This document shows positions 15,764 through 23,550 of a stretch of 57,835 nt of DNA, piece after piece. Within the stretch, counting starts at the first letter, position 1. The number at the start of each line of letters is the position of its first letter. The notes below the pieces were generated by a model that worked only from the letters and a program-made list of their open reading frames with translations, had not been told where the DNA came from and did no database searches. Origin of the DNA: Lentisphaeria bacterium UBA4640 (lineage in GTDB: Bacteria; Verrucomicrobiota; Lentisphaeria; Victivallales; UBA1829). The position numbers were made by a program, and so were the translations under genes. The DNA is taken from NCBI GenBank assembly GCA_002405835.1, contig DHMO01000018.1:1-57835 (forward strand), read 5' to 3'.

Positions 15764-17986
15764 ATGCTGTTTCAGAAAAGTCAAAAACGTCCGCTCCTGA
15801 AATGCTACTTCGCACATCAGATGCGCGGGCGCGTGCGTATTGTCTGCCGCGCAGTCCGCTATCTCGCGCAGGAACAGGATGATCTCGAATCCCATTTTTC
15901 GGAACTGCGCGGCGTAACAGCCCTCCGCATGAACTGCCTCGCCTCCTCCGTGATTCTCAACTACGATCCGGAAATGACGAGCGCCGATGATCTGATCGAC
16001 TCCGTCGAAAGCATCATCGCATCCCACTCCCTGAACGCGCTTCAGATGGAGCGCGAAGAACGGAACCGGCTCTCCGTGCAGGAACGCGACCTGCATGAAG
16101 AACCGTTCTCCACCATGCTCCTCCGCAGCGCCGCGGCCGGCGGACTTCTGCTCGCCTCATGGCTCACCCGCGCAAGCGTCCCCGCCACAATCACCGGACG
16201 CCTTTTCGGATTCACCGGACTCGGCGCACTCTCGCTCGCGGCGCCGCTCTTCCGCAGCGGATTCGACGCGCTCCGCAAATCCTTCCTGCCCAACGCCGAC
16301 ACTCTCAGCGCAATGGCGGTTCTCTCCAGCGTCCTGACTGGCAAAACAGCTTCCGCTCTCACCGTCCTGCTCCTGCACGACGCGGCGGAGGCGATGACCG
16401 TCTACACCATGGACCGCACCCGCAACGCCATCCGCGACATGCTCTCCGTCGACAACGAGCAGGTTTGGCGGCCGCTCAACAATGAAGTCGGCGGCGCACT
16501 TCAGCAAATCCCCGTTTCCGAACTGAAACTCAACGATCTCATCGTCGTTCACACCGGAGAAAAAATCTGCGCAGACGGCGTCATCGTCGCCGGACGCGCC
16601 ATGATCAACCAGGCTTCCATCACCGGAGAATTCGAACCGGTGACGCGTGAAGCCGGCGGAAAAATCTTCGCCGGGACCATCGTCGCGGACGGCGTCATCA
16701 CCGCTCGCGTCGAATCCGTCGGCGACCAGACGGCGGTCTCCCGCATCATCCGCATGGTGGAGGACGCGGAAGGCAAGAAAGCCGCAATCCAAACCTACGC
16801 GGACCGCTTCTCCTCCGCGCTGGTCCCCGTCAACATTCTCCTCGCCGGAGTCGTCTACTTTGCAACGCGCGACATCAACCGCGCGCTCAACATGCTCATC
16901 ATCGACTACTCCTGCGGCATCCGGCTTTCGACAGCGGCGGCGCTCTCGGCGGCGATCAGCACCGCGGCGCGCAACGGCGTGCTCATCAAAGGCGGCGGTT
17001 CCATTGAATCGCTCACCGAAGCCGATACGCTGATCCTCGACAAGACCGGAACGCTGACCGAAGGCAAACCGCGCGTTGTCAGCATCACGACCAACTCCGA
17101 ACAGTACCAGCGCATGGACATCATGGCGTTCGCCGCGGCGGCGGAAGAGACTTCGAAGCACCCGATGGCGGTCGCGATCCTCTCCCACCTCCAGCGCAAC
17201 GGCGGTCACATCCCCCCGCACGGAGAAATCCAGACCGTCGTCGGACGCGGCGTCTACACAGAAGTCGACGGGCACTGCATCCGGGTCGGCAGCAAACGCT
17301 TCCTGAACGAAAGCGGCATCCACACCCACCCGATGAAAGAACAGGCGTCCAAACTCTTCTCGAACGGAGAAAGCGTCATCTTTGTGGCTCGCGACAACGA
17401 AATCATCGGGTTGATCGGCATCCGCGACCCGCTTCGCGAAAATATGAAAAAAGCGCTCAACCGTCTGCGCTACGCCGGAGTCGACGACATTGTTCTGCTG
17501 ACCGGCGACCTCGAACAGCAGGCGGATGTCGTTGCCCAGCGGCTCGGACTTGACGGATTCGAATCCGAACTTCTGCCCGAAGACAAAGCACGCGCCGTGC
17601 TCCGGATGCAGTCCGGCGGCAACAAAGTCGTAATGGTCGGCGACGGCATCAACGATGCGCCGGGACTCGCCTATGCCGACGTCGGAATCGCGCTCGGCAA
17701 GACCCGCACGGACATTGCGATGGAGGCGGCCGACATCACGATCGCCGGCGACAACGCGCTGATGCTCCCCGGAGTCTACGGACTCGCTCATCACACGATG
17801 GACGTCATCCGCCAGAACTTCTTCGTCTCGGTCGGCATCAACACCGTCGGACTTCTCTTCGGCGGTCTCGGAATGCTGCCGGTGATCTTCGGTGCGGTAA
17901 TGCACAATGCAAGCACAATTCTTGTCGTCGGAAACTCTCTGCGGATTTTCTTCTACGACATGCATGAACCTGTAAAACACAACTAA
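15764..17986 (+). CDS. P1B-like cation-transporting ATPase with SCG motif
   Basis: The 740-residue P-type ATPase starts with a third CxxC-less HMA-like domain (HQMRGRVRIVCRAV, residues about 18-85). Then come membrane helices, the actuator TGE (287-289), the phosphorylated Asp in DKTGTLTEG (D426), the P1B HP dipeptide (466-467, SKHPMAVAI) and the hinge GDGINDAPG near 626. The intramembrane metal motif is DYSCGIRL, with SCG at 383-385 replacing CPx. It therefore looks catalytically intact but with unusual ion selectivity. I use the ATG at 15764, with GAGGTG 6 nt upstream, rather than the GTG at 15755. Confidence 0.88.
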   Translation: MLFQKSQKRPLLKCYFAHQMRGRVRIVCRAVRYLAQEQDDLESHFSELRGVTALRMNCLASSVILNYDPEMTSADDLIDSVESIIASHSLNALQMEREERNRLSVQERDLHEEPFSTMLLRSAAAGGLLLASWLTRASVPATITGRLFGFTGLGALSLAAPLFRSGFDALRKSFLPNADTLSAMAVLSSVLTGKTASALTVLLLHDAAEAMTVYTMDRTRNAIRDMLSVDNEQVWRPLNNEVGGALQQIPVSELKLNDLIVVHTGEKICADGVIVAGRAMINQASITGEFEPVTREAGGKIFAGTIVADGVITARVESVGDQTAVSRIIRMVEDAEGKKAAIQTYADRFSSALVPVNILLAGVVYFATRDINRALNMLIIDYSCGIRLSTAAALSAAISTAARNGVLIKGGGSIESLTEADTLILDKTGTLTEGKPRVVSITTNSEQYQRMDIMAFAAAAEETSKHPMAVAILSHLQRNGGHIPPHGEIQTVVGRGVYTEVDGHCIRVGSKRFLNESGIHTHPMKEQASKLFSNGESVIFVARDNEIIGLIGIRDPLRENMKKALNRLRYAGVDDIVLLTGDLEQQADVVAQRLGLDGFESELLPEDKARAVLRMQSGGNKVVMVGDGINDAPGLAYADVGIALGKTRTDIAMEAADITIAGDNALMLPGVYGLAHHTMDVIRQNFFVSVGINTVGLLFGGLGMLPVIFGAVMHNASTILVVGNSLRIFFYDMHEPVKHN

Positions 17987-18009
17987 CCCAGTAAAATAAG
18001 GAGGAAAAA

Positions 18010-18273
18010 ATGGCAATCACAACAGATCATCTGGTCGGAGCCGCCGTCGGAGTCGGCGTTGCGGCAGTCGGATTCTATCTCTACAAAAAGAACCAGGATA
18101 AAATCGATGATTTTCTGCGCGCCCACGGACTTGACATCCCGGTCAACGAGAACAAGCCGCTCGCGAAGATGAACGTCGAAGAGCTCGCGACCCTGAAAGA
18201 ACGCGTCGAGGACATGATTGCCGAGCGCGAACAGGCAGCGGCCGCTCCTGCGGAAGCTCCCGTCAAGGCGTAA
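18010..18273 (+). CDS. Small single-pass membrane protein of the ATPase operon
   Basis: The 87-residue protein has one N-terminal hydrophobic helix (LVGAAVGVGVAAVGFYLYKK) and a charged, probably helical tail ending in an Ala/Pro-rich stretch. AGGAGG precedes the ATG, and it lies 23 bp after the ATPase gene and just before a strong terminator. It may be a small accessory subunit; I recognise no family. Confidence 0.7.
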   Translation: MAITTDHLVGAAVGVGVAAVGFYLYKKNQDKIDDFLRAHGLDIPVNENKPLAKMNVEELATLKERVEDMIAEREQAAAAPAEAPVKA

Positions 18274-18285
18274 GCCGCCTTTGTT

Positions 18286-18313
18286 AAAATCCCCGGTCCT
18301 CCGGGGATTTTTT
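18286..18313 (+). terminator. Intrinsic terminator of the ATPase operon
   Basis: AAAATCCCCGG (18286-18296), a TCCT loop, the complementary CCGGGGATTTT (18301-18311) and a T-run make a strong rho-independent terminator. It separates the operon from the retron. Confidence 0.92.
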
Positions 18314-18342
18314 CATTTTAAACAACAAAATAAATTTGATTT

Positions 18343-18370
18343 TTTACAAATACAAAGTATATTATATAAT
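18343..18370 (+). promoter_or_regulatory. Retron promoter
   Basis: TTTACA (18343-18348), a 16-bp spacer and TATAAT (18365-18370). An overlapping alternative is TTGATT (18336-18341) with TATATT (18358-18363). Transcription would start near 18377, about 53 nt before the a1 repeat. Confidence 0.65.
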
Positions 18371-18429
18371 GTTTTAACCCATGTGCTCAAAACACCGAGT
18401 TATACTGATCAAAATTTGACAGGAAGTGT

Positions 18430-18761
18430 ATCCGGAGCGGCAGTTTTATCAGTTCTATGTTCTTCCTTAACCGGAATGAACGGGGATGGCGAGTCGCTTT
18501 CCCTGACTGGCAGCTGCCGGAAAGGAATGTCCGGGAAACAAATGTTTACCCGCATTCCCTGCGCGCCCCTCGCCCGGACATCTACCCCGATCATTTGCGT
18601 CATTTCGCCATGGAATTTCCTAGGCGGACACACCTTGCGCTGCGCGCAAGTCAGGTCCGCCGCCGTCAATTCCAAGTCGCTCTGCCGCAAAGCCTCGGAG
18701 TATCTGTTCCGTGCGCTGTTCGCGAAATTTGTTTTCAGTGATAAGACTGCCGTCTCCGGAT
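18430..18761 (+). ncRNA. Retron msr-msd non-coding RNA (predicted)
   Basis: The ends pair over a distance. a1 is ATCCGGAG (18430-18437) plus CGGCAGTTTTATCA (18438-18451). a2 is TGATAAGACTGCCG (18739-18752), one bulged T, and CTCCGGAT (18754-18761). That gives 22 bp with one G-U pair. G18452, the first unpaired base after a1, is a candidate branching guanosine. The msr-like part has three hairpins (18459-18481, 18482-18503, 18524-18558) and a palindrome (18509-18518). The msd-like part is a long imperfect hairpin (18576-18710). Its pairs include TACcCCGA/TCGGaGTA, TTTGCG/CGCAAA, TGGAATT/AATTCCA, GGCGGAC/GTCCGCC and CTTGCGC/GCGCAAG. The reverse transcriptase starts 15 nt beyond a2. At about 330 nt it is longer than most described retron RNAs. 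Confidence 0.82.
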
Positions 18762-18775
18762 TTTTAAGGATATTT

Positions 18776-19837
18776 ATGAAACAGAACACATTCACAACAC
18801 AAAAAATGGCAGAGGATTTAGGAATCAATGTAAAATTCCTTTATCTGCTGAGCAACCGCACACCGGAGTTCTATAAAATCTACCGGATTCCGAAAAAGAA
18901 CGGAAAGTTCCGCACCATCGAAGCGCCCTGCGCCATTCTGAAACGGATTCAGGAGTATATCCTCCGTTTTGTTCTTCCGGATAAAATTTCGCTGGGCGGC
19001 ACCCGCTGCACAAAAGCGCTCCAAAGCTTCCGGCGTCAGGATCCGGAAGCGGACGTCACCAGAAATGAAATCACCGGTTTAATGTCTGCGGCAACCGCAT
19101 TTGAACCGGGGACTTCCATAAAGGGCAATGCGGAAAACCATTGCGGCCGGCCGGTCGTCATTGCACTCGACGTCAAGGATTTCTTTCCGTCTCTGAAATA
19201 CAGTCGTGTTCTTGCTCTTTTCCGGAGGTATACGGAAACGGAAAATGCCGCGGTCATGCTGGCGAAACTCTGCACGCTGTACGGGCATCTTCCGCAAGGT
19301 GCGGTGACCAGTCCGCACATCTCCAATCTCCTGCTGCATGATCTTGATTTTACCCTCAAACTCTATGCACTGGACCACAATCTCGAATTTACAAGATATG
19401 CGGATGACCTCACCTTTTCCGGCAATCCGGACAACGGGGAAATCTCCGGGCTGATTAAAATCTGCCGGCAGGAACTCCGGAAGTCCGGGCTGCGGCTGAA
19501 CAACGATAAAATCAGAATCATGCGCAAGGGCATGAGACAGGAAGTGACCGGAATTGTCGTCAATTCGAAAATGAACGCTCCGCGCGAAGACCGCCGGCGC
19601 CTGCGTCAGCAGATGTACTACCTCAACAAGCACTGGGAACATGAATGGCGGAAGCTCGATGAACATTCCCTGAACGTTCTGCTCGGCAAAGCGAATTTCA
19701 TCTGGGATTTGAACCGGGAAAATCCGGAAATTGCCGAATACCGGAGACAATTGCTGGAAATCAAACGGTCATTCCAGAGAGAGGCAAAAAAAGCAATCTG
19801 TTCTGCACCGCAAGACAGTGCAGAACAGGCGAATTGA
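18776..19837 (+). CDS. Retron-type reverse transcriptase
   Basis: The 353-residue enzyme would reverse-transcribe the msd region of the adjacent RNA into msDNA. Motifs in order: NAENH (118-122, the retron NAxxH of region X), LDVKDFFPSL (131-140) with the first catalytic Asp, QGAVTSP (174-180), RYADD (207-211) with the catalytic Asp pair, and EVTG (256-259, the retron VTG of region Y). The QGxxxSP motif excludes diversity-generating elements, which have xGxxxSQ. About 95 residues of basic thumb/C-terminal region follow VTG, without a recognisable fused effector. AAGGA lies 5 nt before the ATG; the longer upstream frame merely crosses the ncRNA. Confidence 0.93.
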   Translation: MKQNTFTTQKMAEDLGINVKFLYLLSNRTPEFYKIYRIPKKNGKFRTIEAPCAILKRIQEYILRFVLPDKISLGGTRCTKALQSFRRQDPEADVTRNEITGLMSAATAFEPGTSIKGNAENHCGRPVVIALDVKDFFPSLKYSRVLALFRRYTETENAAVMLAKLCTLYGHLPQGAVTSPHISNLLLHDLDFTLKLYALDHNLEFTRYADDLTFSGNPDNGEISGLIKICRQELRKSGLRLNNDKIRIMRKGMRQEVTGIVVNSKMNAPREDRRRLRQQMYYLNKHWEHEWRKLDEHSLNVLLGKANFIWDLNRENPEIAEYRRQLLEIKRSFQREAKKAICSAPQDSAEQAN

Positions 19838-19840
19838 AAA

Positions 19841-20119
19841 TTACTCTGCGCTCCATTCGCATTCGGCGAGCTTCGCTTTCACCGAATCCGGCACATTCGC
19901 AAGGAACGAAACGAAAACGGGATCGTCTCCGGCCAGATAGTTCGCGGCGAAAAACTGGTCGGCATATCCGCCCGACTCCAACTGTTCCCGGTACACAGGC
20001 CACTCGCTGCCGAGCGCGCGGATGATTTTGAGAGTGCTGTACTTTTTCACCGCCGGAGGCGTCTCCGCTCTCCGGGCAGCTTCCATTGCGGCAAATGTTT
20101 CACGGTCAATAATGTTCAT
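19841..20119 (-). CDS. Small phage-like protein downstream of the tail-like gene
   Basis: The 92-residue acidic protein has no family I can name. It contains YSTLKIIRALGSEWPVYREQL and repeated aromatic/acidic helices, similar in style to the short proteins that follow tail-fibre genes in phages of gut bacteria. GGAAGGAG precedes the ATG. It lies 15 bp after the putative tail protein and ends 3 bp from the convergent retron reverse transcriptase, so it is a possible but unproven retron neighbour. Confidence 0.6.
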   Translation of the reverse strand: MNIIDRETFAAMEAARRAETPPAVKKYSTLKIIRALGSEWPVYREQLESGGYADQFFAANYLAGDDPVFVSFLANVPDSVKAKLAECEWSAE

Positions 20120-20134
20120 TTTCCACTCCTTCCT

Positions 20135-21856
20135 TCAGGCGATAATGCATACGGGAGAAATTCCCGGGGCGGGATTTCCGGAATAGGTGTAGCGCGAAAG
20201 CGGAATCACCCGGTTGCGGAAAACATCCTGTTCATACGCGGAACGCAGCCACTGGAGCTCCGTTCCGGAACCGTTCAGCATTGTTTTGACGGGGCTTCCG
20301 CCGTCCGCATAAAACGAAAGCTGTATGTTTTCCGTAACACCGTTCGCCCGCGAACCGTCGATCTGCGAAGCGGAGAGAAGCCAGAATTTCGCAGCCGTCA
20401 GCTCATAACCGCCACCGTCCAGAGGAACCAGCGCCGTCGTAATACGCGCGGGCTGAACCACGGAGAGAAACTCCGCATCAAGATAACGGCAGAAACCGTT
20501 TCTGCTCAGATATGCATTCGGGCATTTGTCCCAGATATTCCGCTTCGAGAACCAGCCGAACGCCGCGCCGTCTGAATTCAGCCACTGCAGAAGATTCGAC
20601 TGCGAAAAACGGCTGTTGCCCATCGACTCGCGGTTCACGATGTTCTTCTCGAACCACTTTGCGGAAGGGACGGGCTCCCCGATCTCATAATCCGTTCCGG
20701 CGGAAAGAGCGCGGTAGGCGGAACCGCTGAATTCGTAATAAGTTTTTCCCGCACGCGCCGACACATCCGTCGTCAGAGCATACTCGTTTTCCGCGCAGTC
20801 CATCGGGGCGGAGATCAGACAGTCGGTCATCTCCAGACACATTGTGTGGGTCAAAGCCTCATCGGCGGCGGGAACCTGGTCATAGCCGGCGACACGGAAC
20901 AGCAGCCCGGAACCGTCGCTGTGCGAATACTCCCCGTGCTGAACCTCGAACACTGTCCCGACCGGCCAGATGCGTGGAGCAGCGCCCGCACGGACCATGC
21001 TCTGAACCAAATTCCACGAATACGCCGTCGTTCCGGGGAAGCAGTTGGCTGCAAGGTCATTCCATGCGCCGTTCTCCGTCTGCGAAAAAAGTTTGTAGCA
21101 ATAGACTCTTCCCGCTTCCAGTGCGGGATCGGAAAAGCCGCTGCGATATGCATTCTTCGTACCGTCCGCACGCACCGTGCGCGCAACGGAATCTCCATCG
21201 AACACGCCTGCCGGATATTCGTCGAGTTTGCGGATCAGAACGGTCTGTTTCCAGCGGGCAAGCTCGGCGCCGTTGACAACGACGTCATCAGGATCGGTCC
21301 ACGAGAGAATGCAGCCGGTCTCCCCGTATTGAATGCCGAGTCCGCCGCATGCGCCGAGACGGATGGTCAGGTTCTCGCGGATCATCGCATCGACCTGCGG
21401 TTTGGTGTAATAGTAATCTTTCTCCGGAGCGGCGGGAGCGTTTTCATCGGTGTAAAGGCGGGGCAGAAGAGTGATATTCTCCTCCTGCAGAATCACCGAG
21501 CCTTCCGCACTGCCGTTGACGGTACGGATAATTTCCAGCGAGCAGACGGCCGGACCATGACGGACGACACGCTCAAACTTGCGGGAGGAACAGGAAACAG
21601 TGAAGCGGGCAACTCCGGCGGCGGCATTCACGATATGAACCGTGTTGTCCGCAGGATGGGAAATCATCGGGAAGCGGTGATCGAAATCATCGTCAAGTGC
21701 GATCTGCAGCGTACAGCCGCTCAAATCGAACGGGGTGTTATCCGGATTCTGAAAACAGATTTCAAACTCCGCCGTTTCCGAATGACGGAACGAGGGACAC
21801 GAAGCGGAACCGCCGTGCGCGGCAAAACGCTTTTTGTCAATGTCTGCATAAAACAT
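20135..21856 (-). CDS. Phage tail-fibre-like protein with DUF6273/C-lectin-like C-terminus
   Basis: The 573-residue protein has an N-terminal beta-rich domain (1-150) like baseplate or tail proteins, then YYYTKPQVDAMI, a typical tail-fibre linker. Next come an FN3-like region (SWTDPDDVVVNGAELARWKQ to VYCYKLFS) and a C-terminal module (about 290-573) with NSRFSQSNLLQWLNSDG, FWLLSASQ and LQWLRSAY. That layout resembles the DUF6273-type, C-type-lectin-like ends of phage receptor-binding proteins, some of which are targets of diversity-generating elements. Its ribosome binding site is hidden in a hairpin. It may be a prophage remnant or a host-adopted adhesin. Confidence 0.65.
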   Translation of the reverse strand: MFYADIDKKRFAAHGGSASCPSFRHSETAEFEICFQNPDNTPFDLSGCTLQIALDDDFDHRFPMISHPADNTVHIVNAAAGVARFTVSCSSRKFERVVRHGPAVCSLEIIRTVNGSAEGSVILQEENITLLPRLYTDENAPAAPEKDYYYTKPQVDAMIRENLTIRLGACGGLGIQYGETGCILSWTDPDDVVVNGAELARWKQTVLIRKLDEYPAGVFDGDSVARTVRADGTKNAYRSGFSDPALEAGRVYCYKLFSQTENGAWNDLAANCFPGTTAYSWNLVQSMVRAGAAPRIWPVGTVFEVQHGEYSHSDGSGLLFRVAGYDQVPAADEALTHTMCLEMTDCLISAPMDCAENEYALTTDVSARAGKTYYEFSGSAYRALSAGTDYEIGEPVPSAKWFEKNIVNRESMGNSRFSQSNLLQWLNSDGAAFGWFSKRNIWDKCPNAYLSRNGFCRYLDAEFLSVVQPARITTALVPLDGGGYELTAAKFWLLSASQIDGSRANGVTENIQLSFYADGGSPVKTMLNGSGTELQWLRSAYEQDVFRNRVIPLSRYTYSGNPAPGISPVCIIA

Positions 21857-21860
21857 AAAA

Positions 21861-21907
21861 CCTCCTGTCGGTTGTCTGCCGGAACAGCAGTGTCAACCGA
21901 CAGGAGG
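21861..21907 (-). promoter_or_regulatory. 14-bp perfect hairpin sequestering a ribosome binding site
   Basis: CCTCCTGTCGGTTG (21861-21874) is perfectly complementary to CAACCGACAGGAGG (21894-21907); the loop holds a further CTGC/GCAG pair. On the minus strand the 3' arm ends in AGGAGG, 4 nt before the ATG of the tail-like gene, so the Shine-Dalgarno sequence would be fully paired. There is no U-tract after it on that strand, arguing against a simple terminator. Confidence 0.75.
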
Positions 21908-21915
21908 AAGGAGAC

Positions 21916-22881
21916 TCAATGGGTCATGAGAATCTCTTCCGTGACTTCGTTTTCAAGCGGCTTGCCACCGGCGAAGCGCAGGAAGTCGGAGATTGCATAA
22001 TCCGCCATGCGGTGAACTTCATCGTTCAGCGATCCGGCGATATGTGAAGAGAGATGAATGTTCGGAATCGTATAAAGCTCCGATCCGTTCTCCGGAGGTT
22101 CGGGCCAGGTGACGTCGAGCAGAGCGGTGAGATCCGGACGGTTCTTCATGACCTCGCAGAGCCCCGCTTCATCAACCTGCGCACCGCGTCCGGTATTGAT
22201 GAACGTTGCGCCTTCGCGCATGGAAGCGAACATTTCTTTCGTCAGGACGTGCCTGTTGTCCTCGCGGTTCGGAAGGTGATTGCTGACCACATACGCCGTG
22301 CGGAACGCCTCTTCCAGCGAAACCGTGCGGCGCTCGGGACGCGACGGAATGACGATGACATTCAGGCTGTACGCCTTGAGCATCTCCTGCACGCGGGCGG
22401 AGATTGCACCGGCGCCGATCAGAGCAACCGTTTCGCCGTAGATGCCGGGTCCGCGGCGCGCGGAGCGCCAGCCCTCGAAGCTCTTGCATTCCGCAGTATT
22501 CGTGAAATAGTTTTTCAGCGAAAGAATAATCTGCGCGACCACGACTTCCGCAACGGGGATCGCGTTTGCCTTCCATGCGCTCGAGAGTTTGACTTTGTGT
22601 GCAAGGAGCGGACGCGCAAACGCATCCGTTGCCCCCGCCGCGTAAAAAACGGCTTTCAGGTTCGGCATTTTTGCGAACTGTTCTTCCGTAAAGTTCATCA
22701 TTCCCCAGGTGGAGAAGATGACTTCCAGCTCCGAAAGATCCGCGGAATCGAAGTTTTCCGCCGTGAGAACGCCGGGAATAAGGTCGGTCAGTTCCGCAAT
22801 CCGCTTCTGCTGCTCCGCGGAATAGACGTAATCAATCTGTTTCGGGTTGTTGCTCAGGAAAATGGATTTGAAACGCTTCAT
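21916..22881 (-). CDS. D-2-hydroxyacid dehydrogenase (NAD-dependent)
   Basis: The 321-residue enzyme belongs to the PGDH/glyoxylate reductase family. The nucleotide-binding motif is ALIGAGAISARV, and the catalytic triad is visible: Arg in INTGRGAQVDE, Glu in DVTWPEPPE and His in LSSHIAGS. It reduces a 2-keto acid or oxidises a D-2-hydroxyacid; the substrate is unknown. It is the last metabolic gene of the catabolic operon, 3 bp after the ThuA-like gene. Confidence 0.9.
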   Translation of the reverse strand: MKRFKSIFLSNNPKQIDYVYSAEQQKRIAELTDLIPGVLTAENFDSADLSELEVIFSTWGMMNFTEEQFAKMPNLKAVFYAAGATDAFARPLLAHKVKLSSAWKANAIPVAEVVVAQIILSLKNYFTNTAECKSFEGWRSARRGPGIYGETVALIGAGAISARVQEMLKAYSLNVIVIPSRPERRTVSLEEAFRTAYVVSNHLPNREDNRHVLTKEMFASMREGATFINTGRGAQVDEAGLCEVMKNRPDLTALLDVTWPEPPENGSELYTIPNIHLSSHIAGSLNDEVHRMADYAISDFLRFAGGKPLENEVTEEILMTH

Positions 22882-22884
22882 GGT

Positions 22885-23550
22885 TCAGTTTCCTTTCAGT
22901 AAATAGTTCATCAGAACCGCAACAGTGCGGATCAGATCGGGATTGGAGGTGACGGCGGGGGCATGACCGGGGAGGAAACCGATGAACTTCCCGCCCCAGG
23001 GAGTCAGCGTCTCCGTGCACTGCGGGAAAACGCCCTCTTCGATCATCGTATCCATCAGGACCATCGAGGGACAAACCTGTTCGAGTTCGGTGTAGATTTC
23101 ATCCGCGGGGAGATCGAATGCTGCGAGCTGCTTCATCAGCGGATGACGCGTCTTGGCAAGACGGAGCGAATAGGGCTTCGTCGGATGCGTGGATGCGGGA
23201 ACGCCGTCTGGATCGTTTCCGCGGACCCAGCGGTACCCGACGATTTTCCGCCACCAGCCCCACTCCCAGAAGGCGGCGCTGGAGCCGTGAAGCAGCAGAG
23301 CGTTTCCGCCGCGTTCGCAATAGGAACGGACCGCGCGTTCCGCACCCTCGCCCGGATGCGGCAGCTTGCATGTGGTTCCGATCATGTTCAGAACCAGCAG
23401 TTCGCAGTCCGCAAGCCAGTCGCCGGATTCAAGAAGCATCCAGTCGTTTTCCACGAAACGGATGTTTTTTCTGAGTTCCTCCGGCAGATTTTCAAAAATC
23501 ACCTTGCCGGGATGAACGCCGTAATGGTCGTCTGCAAAGAAGTAAATCAT
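22885..23550 (-). CDS. ThuA-like glutamine-amidotransferase-fold protein
   Basis: The 221-residue protein matches the ThuA-like family: NALLLHGSSAAFWEW holds the family's HG(G/S)SAAF turn, and GWWRKIVGYRWV follows. ThuA-like proteins have a class I amidotransferase fold and occur in sugar utilisation loci, with proposed roles in keto-sugar interconversion. Its ATG overlaps the stop of the heparinase-like gene by 4 bp, indicating translational coupling. Confidence 0.85.
   Translation of the reverse strand: MIYFFADDHYGVHPGKVIFENLPEELRKNIRFVENDWMLLESGDWLADCELLVLNMIGTTCKLPHPGEGAERAVRSYCERGGNALLLHGSSAAFWEWGWWRKIVGYRWVRGNDPDGVPASTHPTKPYSLRLAKTRHPLMKQLAAFDLPADEIYTELEQVCPSMVLMDTMIEEGVFPQCTETLTPWGGKFIGFLPGHAPAVTSNPDLIRTVAVLMNYLLKGN

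Noticed and set aside
18218..18775. N-terminal extension of the reverse transcriptase upstream of 18776
   Set aside because: The frame is open but crosses a terminator, the promoter and the structured RNA; the ATG at 18776 has its own AAGGA.
18301..21856. Diversity-generating retroelement, with the tail-like gene as target
   Set aside because: The reverse transcriptase has QGAVTSP rather than the DGR-type xGxxxSQ, and carries retron NAxxH and VTG motifs. I found no stretch near the RT resembling the 3' end of the tail-like gene that could be a template repeat.
21861..21907. Hairpin as a plain transcription terminator
   Set aside because: On the minus strand the stem is followed by only TTTT and then the ATG of the tail-like gene, and the stem contains that gene's ribosome binding site; on the plus strand no gene ends there.
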